Positions 44,768 to 56,111 are shown, counted from the first letter of the stretch. The stretch: 64,000 nucleotides of DNA from Tubiluchus corallicola (GCA_030141605.1 JAQGDQ010000607.1:58960-122959); one strand, 5' to 3'. The notes: a model not told the origin generated them from the letters alone. Numbers and translations: made by a program.

Positions 44768-45233
44768 TAAAGGACAAGAAAATGGCCAACCAAAGTAAGC
44801 CTGAGAAAATTCGCAATAAAAAATAGTATCAACTAAGTATAATCTTAAGGGAATAAAGTGCTCACGTTTTCGCATTTACTCCGATTTTTGTAAAAAATTT
44901 CAACCGCTGCAGTAAACTTTGGCGCAGACATGTTTCATTTAGTCCGCCAATAGAAAAGCCAGCATGTGACTGATCACGTGGCATGACGTCACTCGACACA
45001 GTCGCAGTGAGTTCTGAGCACGTGTACTATAAAAGTTTGTGTTGTGGTTCTGTGACGCCATCTAATATGGCGCCGCCGTGACAGTCTCGCGGGAGTATTT
45101 AAAATGAAAACAAACAGGGCATTCTTTTAACGTGTGTATGATAAACGCTTAAGATTGCCTCTAACCGTTATAATTCTTTAGCGAAAATTTTCTGCGACTT
45201 ACTTTAACTAGGCCTTTTCTCGTCCTTTAAATT
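44768..45233. mobile_element. MITE family G, full copy
   Basis: Inverted ends TTAAAGGACAAGAAAATGGC and GCCTTTTCTCGTCCTTTAA bound a 466-bp non-coding element. Half copies occur at 29065, 56490, 21290 and 41900. Intron 3 of ninjurin A. Confidence 0.8.
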
Positions 45234-45235
45234 AA

Positions 45236-45915
45236 AGCTCATATTTAGGTTTATTTTGCAGCATTATATTACTATCTGGCCTTATATAGTATCACAATCA
45301 TTGTACTGGAAATCTTGCATTGGCGTGCTTGGTGGCCTTCACTCGTTGTCGGCTTTGGCCAGCTTGTGGCGGTTTTTTGGCCTAATCACGTGATCAATTT
45401 GATCTTAGTCAGAGGCCTACTGTGAAGTGAAGACGTGTCATGATAAGTTAACAAGATATTGTCATTATCTGTTTACAATTGCTCATGATTTGAGGCTAAT
45501 AACGTATGTATAACTATTAATTACTTTAATTAAGTTTAGTTTAGATTAACCGCTAGGTATTAATTAACATGGCAGTGCAGTGTATAACTCTTGATTATGT
45601 AAAATTGACTTTTGGCTATTGTTATTTTTTGTTATTTTTGGCACTAATTTCTTATGTTTAGATGAAATGACATGTTTTGGCAAATAAAGAGCAAAGAAAG
45701 AGCAAAATTTAATCGAGCTTCGAATTTGGTTTTTTGAAAGCCCAAACAATCATTTCAGTATATACTTTGAAACACTTATTAAAATACTACACGTATTTAT
45801 AATTCAATTTATTTAATTACTGGCTTTTTCAAATGATACGGTGTAGTTTTATATTTTCGGTTAAATTTTCGAACTATTACTATAAATAAGTTTTTGTGGC
45901 AATGAATTTAGTAAG
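45236..45915. other. Non-coding stretch, no gene seen
   Basis: AT-rich intronic sequence. The small minus-strand ORF 45564-45749 has no recognisable feature. Confidence 0.35.
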
Positions 45916-46278
45916 CCTTTTCACTTGTGGGCAGTTTCTGTATGTCAAACGTGAAGTGTGCCACAGCAAGCCGTCTTAATTACAACCGTCACGTGACGTG
46001 TGTAAAACAAAGCCGTCTGCCGCATCAATTGTTTTATGTGGACTTTACTTAATTGTGCATTAGTCTGTGCGTAGAGTGATTTACTAGCAGGATCTTGCTT
46101 GGAACAACAGAAAATGAACTAGGTAAGGTTCTAGCTAGCTGTTAAAACTGTTACTATTACAATAGCATGGGTTACGAGGCGTTGTCATGTGTACACAAAT
46201 ACGTTGTCTGGTACACTTAACAACAACCTTTGATCTTTTCACGATCATCATTGAATGCTTTGAACTGTGAAAAGGCTT
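45916..46278. mobile_element. MITE family C, full copy
   Basis: Inverted ends AAGCCTTTTCAC and AACTGTGAAAAGGCTT. 363 bases; interior contains GCAGGATCTTGCTTGGAACA and GTAACAGTTTTAACAGCTAG on one or the other strand as in the other family members. Confidence 0.75.
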
Positions 46279-46875
46279 ATTATAATTGTACCACCACAAT
46301 TTTTATAAATGTTAGCCTTTAGAACTTGCCCTTATTGTTATTACTTTTATTATTTATTTATTATTTATCACTTTCATTATTTATTTATTATTTATTACTT
46401 TAATTATTTTTGTAATTTTTCTAATTGTGCATGTTACTAAATAAAGATTTGATGAAACAGTGATGTTGCAGGTAGAAATGTTTTGGTCCCTTACCCCTTC
46501 CCAAGGTAGTGTATGCATTGGAAGCCACAATATATTAGACTGTAGTTCAACAAGCTAGACTACTTTTTCTACTCTGACATTGTATAGGTGGAACTTGTTA
46601 TGTACACACGTCTCTGTTACATTTAAAATTTGACTTGTAATTATACTGCTACCTTTTACTGACATTCTGGCTTTTTCTCGACTCAATATTGGACCAACAA
46701 TGTATGTATGCATTTTAGCTTTTTAGTGTAACGTAGTAATCTGTAGCACTTATTTTCTTGCACTTATTTCAATAGATTTGCAGAGCTAATAATTGTAGAC
46801 TACAGAAAATTTGTATTTTGCAGAATAAACTAACATAGATATGGGAACGAAACTTTGGTTTGAGCGTATACATTA

Positions 46876-47520
46876 CAGTCATTTGCAAAAGTTTACGACC
46901 AAAGTGATTTTTTCATGAAAATTGACAAAAATATCGTTTAACACGGTTCCATCTAAAAACTATTCATTTATTCTTCTAGAAAAATATACTACAACATAGT
47001 TTGTATGTTTTTATCACAATCCTTGATCATTTTAGTACTTTGTATGGCCGCCGAAGTTGTCAATCACTGCCTTCATTCTAAGAGGCATACTGGAAATTAG
47101 GTTTTGGCAGTACTCGGAAGTAATTTCTTTAACCCAATAACCCAAACGTCCTTGATAACTCTTCGCAAGTCTTCAGCACTTGTTGGCTGCCTGTCTGCCA
47201 CCTTATCCTTCAATATCTCCCGGAGATTCTCTATCGGATTGAGGTCCGGGCTGTTTCCAGGCCATTCAAGTACGGCGATGTTCTTCTCTCTGAGGAAATT
47301 GTTGGTCACCTTCGATCTGTGACAAGGAGCTCCGTCTTGCATGAAGACTGAACACTTATGAACGCTCATGTGCAATTCTAGTTTTTCCTGAAGCAGTTCG
47401 ACGTACCTAGGACTATTCATAGTGGTATTCATAGTGGTGGGAGGAAGTACAGTCCAGCTGTGCCAGAACCGACATGGCACCCCTAACTCGAGCTTGGTCT
47501 TAAACTTTTGCAAATGAGTG
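46876..47520 (-). mobile_element. Tc1-like transposon, internally deleted
   Basis: Inverted ends CAGTCATTTGCAAAAGTTTA and CACTCATTTGCAAAAGTTTA (reverse complement of the right end), each with TA outside. The minus-strand ORF through 47097 reads FMQDGAPCHRS, then VLEWPGNSPDLNPIENL, i.e. the second Asp and the third acidic residue of the Tc1 DDE catalytic triad with their usual context. The DNA-binding half and the first Asp are gone, so it cannot be active. Intron 3 of ninjurin A. Confidence 0.9.
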
Positions 47521-47580
47521 TAAATAAAGATTTGATAAAACAATGATATAATTGATTCAGTGCATTTATTGCAATTTCAG

Positions 47581-47847
47581 GCGCTGTTGGAAGTTGGGAA
47601 GGAACATCCGTACTTCTATCTGATGATCGTCTTAGTTGTAATGTCAATAACCATACAAGTCATCGTAGGAGTCATATTTCTAGTTCTAGGGAAGACTTCC
47701 ATAGCGAGAGATGATAAACAGTTGCAATTGGATAAGTTGAACAATGTAGTGACCATATTTGTGTTCTTTCTGACTGTGATTAATATTTTCATCGGTTCGT
47801 TTGGTATATCTGCAAAGCCAGACGTGACATCTACCGCAAGTGAATAG
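47581..47847 (+). CDS. Ninjurin A: exon 4 and stop
   Basis: Acceptor TTATTGCAATTTCAG; residues 83-170 and TAG. First membrane segment about 94-118, then the short charged loop GKTSIARDDKQLQLDKLNNV, second membrane segment about 138-158 ending NIFIGSFGIS, and a 12-residue tail. This is the standard two-pass ninjurin layout. Assembled with exons 1-3 it gives 170 aa without a stop. The longer frame upstream of 47581 is intron. Confidence 0.94.
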   Translation, partial: ALLEVGKEHPYFYLMIVLVVMSITIQVIVGVIFLVLGKTSIARDDKQLQLDKLNNVVTIFVFFLTVINIFIGSFGISAKPDVTSTASE

Positions 47848-47960
47848 TGCTATTTCAGACTGTGGATCTCATTCGATAGAACTGGGCCGCTAAAACACAC
47901 GGATTGTCGTCCGTGGTTTATTTAAAAGAAAACCGGACGATTATGTCAACATTAGTTCAG

Positions 47961-47966
47961 AATAAA
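47961..47966 (+). terminator. Proximal poly(A) signal of ninjurin A
   Basis: AATAAA 114 bases after the stop, in sequence conserved with the fragment at 39479-39535. Confidence 0.5.
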
Positions 47967-48358
47967 GAACGGACTTTGTTGTGTTCATTTGATCCAGTTT
48001 GTTGAGAGGTCGTTCGTAGTTCATATAACAAAGCCCTATGAGCACGGGCCTATTGGAGCTCAAGAGTTCAGTCCTGACCCTCTCCGTAGTAGATTTATAA
48101 TTGTTTAAATATGAAGTGTACTGTCTAATTACTTGTGTATTAGTTGCGCTATCACCTAGTACCTCGTATATTTGGATAGTGTTTATGTGCAAGCAGGTTG
48201 TGCAAGTGCTTGTGGTGTACTGCCTTTTATGTAATATTGTATTCGTTTGTTATAAATCGTGGTGATTATGCGTAATTGCTTGTGGTGTGTTAGAAATACG
48301 CTCTTCACGTGAATATGAAAGTATACGCACTTCTGAGGAAAATAAGAATTTTTTAATA

Positions 48359-48401
48359 TAGGGCCCCTAAAATCTGGTGCCCCTCAAAATTTGGGGCCCT
48401 A
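48359..48401. other. GC-rich hairpin in the ninjurin A 3' UTR region
   Basis: TAGGGCCCC at 48359-48367 pairs perfectly with GGGGCCCTA at 48393-48401 around a 25-base loop. It stands out in an AT-rich setting and is not a (C)G-then-T-run terminator as in bacteria. Confidence 0.6.
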
Positions 48402-48677
48402 GCCTACATGAGTTGGACTGAATAACTTGAATTGAGAGGGAAGTTTAGGGCTGAACTCATTGATTTGAGTTTGAATTTAATTTTAAATGAAGTGGATAAG
48501 ATTTTTGTTATCTGTCGCTTATTGTACAGAGTACGCGATTGTAGTATTATGTGATCCATTTAATTGTCAGTCTACTACACTAAGGTACTGAGTTAGTCTA
48601 TGCTGCCATCTACAGGCGTTGTTTTACTCTAATTATACAAAATTTGTCAGGGACTGATTTTTGCTTCTAGATATTGT

Positions 48678-49137
48678 TTCCTTTTGCTTTTATAGATAGT
48701 CATTAATCAGTGTAATTAGATTGTTAATGCTTTAATTCTTGTTCCAACTCTCTTATTCAAGTTAAAATAGAGAAAAATTATAACACAGCTTTCTGTAAAC
48801 CAATTATCTTTATTCTGCTATCAAAGAAGCCAAGTAGACTTTGATTTTGGTTTAACTAGTAGTCTGTAGAGTATAGGCGACCTTTCCATTTATGGTCTGT
48901 ATGCATGAAAGTGATGTACCTTCCAATAGGAACTTGAATCTCTGGTCATGTGATTACAGCTCTATTCTCTCAGTCATGCAAGTTTCAGTTGATCCAGAGA
49001 CAGCATTTAGAAAGGATGCAAACTTTCTACTGTTAAATATCATATTGCTAACTTTATAACTGTTTGTTCAATTTTGTGATGGAGGTGAACATTGTATACG
49101 TTTTACAATAAAATGATTGCAAATTTCTAAGGATAAA
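48678..49137 (+). other. Distal 3' UTR block of ninjurin A, duplicated at 1-460
   Basis: Same order and sequence as the window start, with AATAAA at 49107-49112 followed by the end of similarity. Suggests that the longer ninjurin A transcript ends near 49130. Confidence 0.6.
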
Positions 49138-49479
49138 CTTACAATATACATTAGTGAACGCTTTTACATGGAATTAAAACTGGGGAAACCCAATTAGAAT
49201 TGGAGCATTATCGTTCCCTCAATTGTTGATTTCAAAAGCTAAAAAACAACTAATTAAACCTGTTTCATTATAATGTACGATGTTTTCCTTAGAGTGCTGG
49301 TTGGCTTGCATGGGACAGACAATTATAAAAGATACAAATTGTTTAGTATTGTATTATAGTCAGTTTATTGTACTTCACGAACAAACAAATTTAAAGCAAG
49401 CTGATTTGAAACACAAGGAAACCCTCCACTTAATTAAAGCTTAAAAATTCGTCTCAAAATTTTATACCAGTTACGTACT

Positions 49480-49800
49480 ACCCTTTGGTATGCATGGCTT
49501 GCGTCGGCAGTAACGATGTATGAAACGTGTAAATTTAAACTCCAGCGATGACCGTTAGACGTAGCCATTTAAATGGTAGGCCGTTTGAAACAGTTTTGAT
49601 AACATTCAGTAAAGTTTGAAAAAATAATCAGAGCATCCGTAGCATACATGTTGCTAACTAAGTAAGATTTTAAATTACTGTATCTTGTCAATAAGATTAA
49701 AAATGTGTTTTTGTCTAGTGAGTGGCGCACCCTGGAGGTTTACCAACTGGCACAAACATTTCAAATTATTAGTGTAGTTACATAAGTCTTTCTATATTTT
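49480..49800 (+). repeat. Repeat family H, copy 4 (truncated)
   Basis: Carries TTTAAACTCCAGCGATGACC and AGTGAGTGGCGCACCCTGGAG in the same order as the other copies. Confidence 0.6.
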
Positions 49801-49840
49801 TGCATATATTTGTATATATGTGTTGTTATGAGTACCCCAT

Positions 49841-50159
49841 AATAATAATTTTTTATTATAATTTTGATCAAAATAGGAGTAGACATGCCAAAATCTGTCG
49901 ACAAAATATTCAAACAGTTTTACTCAACGCAGTCTTTTATTCTTAGTTCATACTAGGCAGCTTTCTCTCGCAAGTTATTGCAGACAACTGCATGCAGAGT
50001 GCAGGAACTCTCAGAGAGAACTTGTGAGAGAAGGCTGTCTAGTATGAAGGCGCTCTAAGAATAACAGACCGTGTTTAGTAAAACAGTATGAATATTTTGT
50101 AGACTGATTTTGACATGTCTACTCCTATTTTGATAAGAATTATAATAAAAAAATAATAT
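49841..50159. mobile_element. Fold-back element with about 120-bp arms
   Basis: Arms share AAAATAGGAGTAGACATG.C, CAAAATATTCA.AC and GTTTTACT..AC in inverted orientation around a short centre that itself contains an imperfect inverted repeat of CTCACAAGTT.TCTCTGAGAG. Non-coding. Confidence 0.8.
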
Positions 50160-50320
50160 TTTTGGATGCTCAGAACAAGTTTACAGTGAATGTTTCTGGC
50201 TATTTATTCATTTCAAATTTATTTCATACATTTAGAAATACATTATCTAAAAGCATTATATAAAAAATTAACTCTCTAGTCTGAACTTCCTCTTCTTCTG
50301 TTGTTCTAAACATCTATTAT

Positions 50321-50766
50321 ATAGGTTTTACATGTCAAATGTAGACCTGCGTTAACTCAAATGTAGATTTAGGTAATTCAAATGTGTCTTGGTAACTCAA
50401 ATGTTGACTTAGGTGGTTCAAATGTGTTAAAAATGGTTTTCAACAAATCTTAATAGGCTGAAATAAAGCGTTTTCTTGCAGATATTAGAGAAAATCTTCT
50501 AATGCAGAATCACGGTCAGAGAATGGCAATATTAGCTCAGTTGGCAGAACAGTCTGTTAATATCATAACGGCCGCAGATGCAGGCCATTTTGTAATTTGC
50601 ACTTAAATGAGTTAATTACCGATTTGTTCAAAGTACCGCACTATATTTGACTTACCTAAGTCACATTTGAGTTACCAAAACACATTCGAAATTCCTATGT
50701 CTACATTTGACTTACCTAAGTCACATTTGAACTTTCCTGTGCCTACATTTGACGTGTAAAACCTAT
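50321..50766. mobile_element. MITE with repeated CAAATGT motifs and an internal tRNA-like sequence
   Basis: Ends ATAGGTTTTACATGTCAAAT and the reverse complement ATTTGACGTGTAAAACCTAT are inverted repeats. Both subterminal regions carry several CAAATGT..ACTTAGGT units in mirror order. Inside, 50524-50587 reads TTAGCTCAGTTGGCAGAACA, an A-box-like tRNA start, with a degraded B box. Confidence 0.7.
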
Positions 50767-51339
50767 AGAGCCCCTATCTTTTATTAGAACACTCTAGTCT
50801 GAACGCGACGTTAGTGATATCATTATCTATAGTACTGATGTAACAATTCTATTTACTGTTTCCAAGGCAACCAAGACAATGTTTGAGTTCCACCACGTGG
50901 TTCCACGCTGTAAAGCAAGTTATGAGACGCCTGCCTCAGCTGTTTGATTTAATTGCTATCATGAGTATTACAGTGCTCGAGTTTGTTGTTCCTGTGGTCT
51001 TTAACAAAAAAATTATTTTATGTGTTGTTAGCTTGTAAATAATCATGTATGATAAAACCACGTGTAATTATTGTGCTGCAAAGAGATCGTGTCAAATGGA
51101 GCCACTGTCGTGACTGGAGCCATTTCAGAGACACTTGTAGTCTATTGCTACAGTATTACCACGTTTAACTTTAACGACTTCCTCTGAAGTGGTCAATCCA
51201 TCTGTCGGAAGGGCATAAATAGGATGGCCGCAGCTATCATAGAAATAGTAAGAAATAGTAAGCATTTATTAGGTGTTAAATCTATACAGGAGATCAATGA
51301 ATGGCTATATCAACATTGAAGAAGGTATACTGTATCTCT
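50767..51339. other. Non-coding stretch, possible place for a B-specific first exon
   Basis: Less AT-rich than its flanks and contains ATG codons, but I found no ATG exon with a strong donor in phase 0 that I could defend as ninjurin B exon 1. Confidence 0.3.
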
Positions 51340-51344
51340 GCTAC

Positions 51345-51905
51345 CGTACAGCAGACTTCAGACAGACCAACCATATACTAGACAGTTGATAGATTAGACT
51401 CTGAAGACCAGACTTCAGACAGACCAGCCACATACTAGACATCTGATAGATTAGACTTTGAAGACCAGACCAATGCGCAGACCCCAGAGAGACCAGCCAC
51501 ATACTAGACAGTTGATAGATTAGACTCTGAAGACCAGACTTCAGACAGACCAGCCACATACTAGACATCAGACAGATTAGATTTTGAAGACCAGACCAAT
51601 GCGCAGACCCCAGAGAGACCAGCCTCATACTAGACATTTGATAGGTTAGACTCTGAAAACTAAACTCCAGACAGACCAGCCACATACTAGACATCTGATA
51701 GATTAGACTTTGAAGACCAGACCAATGCGCAGACCCCAGAGAGACCAGCCACATACTATACATTTGATAGATTAGACTCTGAAGACCAGACTCCAGACAG
51801 ACCAGCCACATACTAGACAACTGATAGATTAGACTCTGAAGACCAGACTCCAGACAGACCAGCCACATACTAGACATCTGATAGATTAGAGTCTAAAGAC
51901 GGGAC
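51345..51905. repeat. Minisatellite of alternating ~57- and ~72-bp units
   Basis: Blocks with CAGACAGACCAGCCACATAC then TAGACATCTGATAGATTAGA repeat about nine times; some units carry an extra GACCAATGCGCAGACCCCAG. All unit lengths are multiples of three or nearly so, which keeps the minus-strand frame 51877-51341 open as a repetitive 178-codon ORF. I see no evidence that it is a gene. Confidence 0.85.
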
Positions 51906-52267
51906 AGGCGATCCACAGACCAGACCAGGCTGAACTGCAGACAGACCTACATCTAGAAGAGAAAAAAATGGCCTTATCCAATAATGAGAGTAAACTCAGG
52001 CCACAGTAACGTCTACCCATAGACCGCTACCAACCTTTTATTTGTTTTCTTACATAATGCATCACTTTTGTAACTTGCAACAGCTTTGAAACTAGGTTTA
52101 ATTTCTCCGAAAATGCAGATAAATCACAACTTATATTTAAATTATCATTTAGTTGATTATGGTATTTATAAATGTGCATTTTTCATCGCACCAAGTGGCT
52201 AAATCAAACTAATAAAATCGCAAAAATATCCTACAACCTTGTAAAAACAACGTGCAGGCCTAATATT

Positions 52268-52630
52268 ATTAAATTAGTATTTACAGCCGTTAATAGATGA
52301 CTCCACATCATTAAATAGATAATACCAGCATTATTTGTTATGACAGGGAAGATCCAACATTAAATTAGTATTTACAGCCGTTAATAGATGACGCCACATC
52401 ATTACATAGATAATACCAGCATTATTTGTTATGACAGGGAAGATCCGACATTAAATTAGTATTTACAGCTGTTAATAGATGACGCCACATCATTACATAG
52501 ATAGTACCAGCATTACTTGTTATGACAGGGAAGATTCAACATTAAATTAGTATTTACAGCTGTTAATAGATGACGCCACATCATTACATAGATAATACCA
52601 GCATGACTTGTTATGACAGGGAAGATCCAA
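52268..52630. repeat. 91-bp tandem repeat, 4 copies
   Basis: AAATTAGTATTTACAG recurs at 52271, 52362, 52453 and 52544, exactly 91 apart, with few differences. Confidence 0.95.
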
Positions 52631-52984
52631 AAATAAGATTACTTGAAATTTGAATATTAATGAATTACTTAATTAATTTGCAAACTGTAATCACCAAACT
52701 TGGCATATAGGTCTGAGCAAGAATTGGAAACACGTTAGTTTTTGCCTTGAATGGTCAAAACACAAGGATGTCAAGGTCAAAGATGTCAAAATAAAATTTT
52801 GCTTGTACTGCTCGAAGTGAACACGTGGGTCTGCACCTCTGCTGAGTTATTTTTGTCATGAAATTTCAGGATGGAAAAAGTTAATAAATTATTAATTAGA
52901 TTTTTTGGTAAAGAACCATTTACCTGCACATAAACAGGCAGTTGCTGTTTTTAAAGTTTTCCAGGAGTGAATTTGCGAGACAAA

Positions 52985-53700
52985 CCGGGAGTGAACTTCA
53001 ACAATGAATGTGTTGTGGATGGTGTTGGTGTCGTGGTGTGGGTGGTGTGGTGTTATGTGCGTGGTGTGGATGGTGTTGGTGTCGTGATGTGGGTGGTGTG
53101 GTGCTATGTGCCGGGTGTGGATGGTGTTGGTGGCATGGTGTGGGTGGTGTAGTGTAATGTGGTGTAATGAGTGTGTTGTGGATGGTGTTGGTGGCGTGGT
53201 GTGGTGTTATGTGCGTGGTGTGGATGGTGTTGCTGGCATGGTGGGGTGTAATGTGCACAGTATGGATGGTGTTGGTGGCATGGTGTGGTATAATGTGCAT
53301 GGTGTGGGTGGTGTAGTGTAATGTGGTGTAATGAGTGTGTTGTGGATGGTGTTGGTGGCGTGGTGTGGTGTTATGTGCGTGGTGTGGATGGTGTTGCTGG
53401 CATGGTGGGGTGTAATGTGCACAGTATGGATGGTGTTGGTGGTGTGGTGTGGTATAGTGTGTGTGTTGTGGATGGTGTTGGTGGCGTGGTGTGGGTGGTG
53501 TGGTATAATGTGCGTGGTATGGATGGTGTTGGTGGCATGGTGTGGGTGGTGTAGTATAATGTGTGTGTTGTGGATGGTGTTAGTGGCGTGGTGTGGTGTA
53601 ATGTGTGTGTTGTGGATGGTGTTGGTGGCGTGGTGTGGTGTGGTGTAACGTGTGTGGTGTGAGTGGTGTGGTAGATATGGTGTGGTGTGGCATGCTATGA
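52985..53700. repeat. GT-rich minisatellite
   Basis: About 700 bases of TGTGGATGGTGTTGGTGGCG-type units, about 40 bases each, with almost no C on the plus strand. It ends about 90 bases before ninjurin B exon 2. ORFs on both strands here are repeat artefacts. Confidence 0.95.
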
Positions 53701-53790
53701 GTGATGTGGCATGGGTTGTCACTGTGGGGGTTTTTGTGCAGGGTTTGAATAGTTAATTAATCAATATGTCATCTCTTTTAATAGTTTCAG

Positions 53791-53967
53791 CGAGCGGATG
53801 CAGGTGATGATAGTTATTCGGAAGCCAGCTCAGTAGACGATAAAAGTACGAGAACCTCACAGAAAACTTCACGAGAAACTTCACTGAAAAGTTCACGAGG
53901 AACTTCACTGAAAAGTTCACGAGAAACTTCACTGAAAAGTTCACAGGAAAAAGACCCAAGGCAGACG
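53791..53967 (+). CDS. Ninjurin B: exon 2 (Ser-rich N-terminal segment)
   Basis: Acceptor TTTTAATAGTTTCAG; 59 codons, phase 0 at both ends, donor ACG|GTAGAT. Reads RADAGDDSYSEASSVDDKST then three copies of an eight-residue SRETSLKS-type unit encoded by a 24-base tandem repeat, and ends EKDPRQT. It takes the place of ninjurin A exon 2 but is twice as long and Ser/Lys/Thr-rich. The domain-less sequence makes it less sure than exons 3 and 4. Extra repeat units would stay in frame. Confidence 0.65.
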
Positions 53968-54028
53968 GTAGATTCTCTTACACTTAAACTAGAGTTAAAA
54001 GCAAAGTGCCAACTTACCATTATCAAAA

Positions 54029-54150
54029 AGCCTTTTCACAGTTACAGCGATTGATCTTGAAAAGGTCATAGGTTAAGTGTACCACAGCAACCCGTCTTAA
54101 CATCAACGTCAGTTGACGTTTTGGTAAAGCAAAGGCATCTCACGCATTAT
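54029..54150 (+). mobile_element. MITE family C, left-end fragment
   Basis: AAGCCTTTTCACAGTTACAG then ACCACAGCAACCCGTCTTAA and GGTAAAGCAAAGGCATCTCA; the match ends near 54150. Confidence 0.7.
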
Positions 54151-54880
54151 GTTATGAATAAATTTCGGAAAATGAATTTCGGTAAATATTAATTGAGTTA
54201 TCAGATGAATTAGATTCAGATGATAAACTCGCGCCTCCCTGATTTTGTCAAGGAAATTTATACAGAGTGAATAGGAAACTCACCCAGCTGGTGCTCAAAT
54301 TCAATGAGTTAAAATTGTCACACGATAGTAGAAGGACAGGTGTAGAATTTGAGAAGACACTGTTGATTAAGCAGCAGGTATGCAGAGTAGAAGACAATAA
54401 GTAGAAGGTCAATAACGATCATTTGTCGCGTGCAGAGAAGATAATTAAAAGAGCCAAGGTCTAGTATCAGTGCTCATCGAACATTAAAATGAAATCAGAA
54501 GATATTCCGCCCAGATGGTGGGGAAGAAGTCAAAAGCGGCGGAATTTAAGAACAGTCATTATTGGTTATAAAATCAGAAAGTGAAGGAGTTAGCCGCTGT
54601 CCAAGAGGTAGAGTGTTGCCAGATGGTGCAATACACGAAGGTCAGACATTTGAGATATAAGCTCAGGAAAAATATTCCAACGACACACAACGGGGTGACG
54701 TGAGAGTCACATTCACCACGAGAGAGAGAGGGAGTCTGACAGTGGTTGCCGCCACATCGTGTTGTGTCCGGGACATCTTCTGAAAGATAAGAAGCAACGT
54801 TGTCCCAGCATGGAGGAACAATCTACGTACTTAGCATAGTCTGAGCACTGGTGCTACGTAGTCTCGATAGGAAACAGGGA
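54151..54880. other. Non-coding stretch, perhaps retroelement remains
   Basis: Purine-rich, with broken frames of Lys/Glu-rich content. Nothing I can identify with confidence. Confidence 0.25.
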
Positions 54881-55240
54881 TTTGGCCAATAGCAGTGGTA
54901 CATTGGCCAATCCACAAGTTAATTGTTTTAACTTATCTGTTTTGTATTTGGTATCTGATACAGTTGTAACCGAAACGTTGTATGAATTAAGCACCTTCAG
55001 TGCATCATACCTATATCATAAATCAGTTAGGTGGATAGCATCATCTTTGGAGGTAAACATTAGTTGTAAACACGCACCGGCGTATAAGGGCAAATCTTGT
55101 ATTTAAACCAGAGGTGATTAAATTGTAAACTGTAAAGTTCAATAAAGTCTATTCGCTGTATTAACTTAAACATTGAGTTTGTGAATGTTTAAAGCGTTAT
55201 TGGTAACTCATAACCTCAACACTAGATCCTTGATTCGAAC
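54881..55240 (+). mobile_element. Possible LTR-like segment
   Basis: Two CCAAT-type motifs (TTGGCCAATAGCAG, ATTGGCCAATCC), an AATAAA (55141) and an end ...CCTCAACA directly followed by TAGATCCTTGATTCGAACCT, which is complementary to a tRNA T-arm. The primer-site TGG is absent, so this is weak. Confidence 0.25.
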
Positions 55241-55390
55241 CTGAAGCGATTCGCAGTGTAGAGCTCAATTGCGGGAGCTGGCTTGTAAACGTGAGGGATA
55301 AAGATCTGACTCACAACGCAAGTTCGAGGTGATAGTCGTGTAGGACAGATCATTGCCTTATCGACTGAACCAAAGCCCTCGGAGTCGGGT
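55225..55390 (-). mobile_element. tRNA-related sequence (SINE-like)
   Basis: Minus strand carries GGTTCAGTCGATAAGGC (A-box-like), ATCACCTCGAACTTGCG (B-box-like) 50 bases on, and CAGGTTCGAATCAAGG (second B-box match) at the far end. Order suggests a tRNA-derived SINE, possibly dimeric. Confidence 0.35.
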
Positions 55391-55514
55391 AATCGATAAC
55401 CGATCAGTTACCTGTAAGCAATCGATAAGCGAATCCAAATCATTAATAATTCGATTAATTACTCCAATTAATCAAGGTCACTCTATACGGCAAATTACTA
55501 TACGACAAAATAAG

Positions 55515-55893
55515 AGGGTGATAATTAGTTTAGCAAATGCAGTTGTTTTACTAGCAGCGTATCTTAACTACAATCATCGTCTGACGTGCGTGTTGTTAAA
55601 GCAAAGTCGTGTGCTGCATCAGTTCAGTAATTTCAGTTGATTTACGTGGACTTTACTCAATTATGCATTAGCCTGTGGGTTGAGTGATTTACTAGCAGGA
55701 CCTTGCTTGGGAACAAGAAAAATGAACTACCTGGTAGGTAAGGTTCTAGCCAGCTGTTAAAACTGTTACGATTGCAAAAGCATTGGCTACAAGGCCGAGG
55801 CGTTGTCAAGTGTACACAAATGCGTTGTCTGGTACACTTAACCCTTGACTTTTTCACGATCATCATCAATCGCTGGAACTGCGAAAAGGCTTA
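55515..55893. mobile_element. MITE family C, right part
   Basis: Contains TTAACTACAATCATCGTCTG, GTGATTTACTAGCAGGACC and ends GGAACTGCGAAAAGGCTTAT. Confidence 0.7.
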
Positions 55894-55990
55894 TCGGTTT
55901 ACAACTGATTTAAACGTAACGCTTGCCTAGATTCCTGAAATTACAAACGGTATTTGAAACTAAAAAAGATCAAATTTTAACGTATTTCAG

Positions 55991-56098
55991 TTAAATTTGG
56001 CGTCAAATTTTGATGTGAATCGGTACCTCACGAAGAAGACAGTTACTCAAGGAATGCTGGATGTGGCACTGCTGATGTCTAATACATCTCAGTTAAAA
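55991..56098 (+). CDS. Ninjurin B: exon 3 (start of ninjurin domain)
   Basis: Acceptor TTTTAACGTATTTCAG; 36 codons, same length and phase as ninjurin A exon 3. Reads NFDVNRYLTKKTVTQGMLDV then ALLMSNTSQLK, differing from A at only a few positions, so A and B are recent or strongly conserved duplicates. Donor AAA|GTAAGT. Confidence 0.93.
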
Positions 56099-56111
56099 GT
56101 AAGTACGTTTC

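Noticed and set aside
48359-48401. Rho-independent terminator
   Set aside because: This is an animal gene; the hairpin has no role as a bacterial terminator.
51341-51877. 178-codon minus-strand ORF of repeated SSMWLVCLESGLQSLIYQ-type units
   Set aside because: It lies wholly inside a minisatellite whose unit lengths happen to keep a frame open. No start context, splice sites or domain support it.
52998-53722. His/Thr-rich ORFs on the minus strand
   Set aside because: They are translations of the GT-rich minisatellite.
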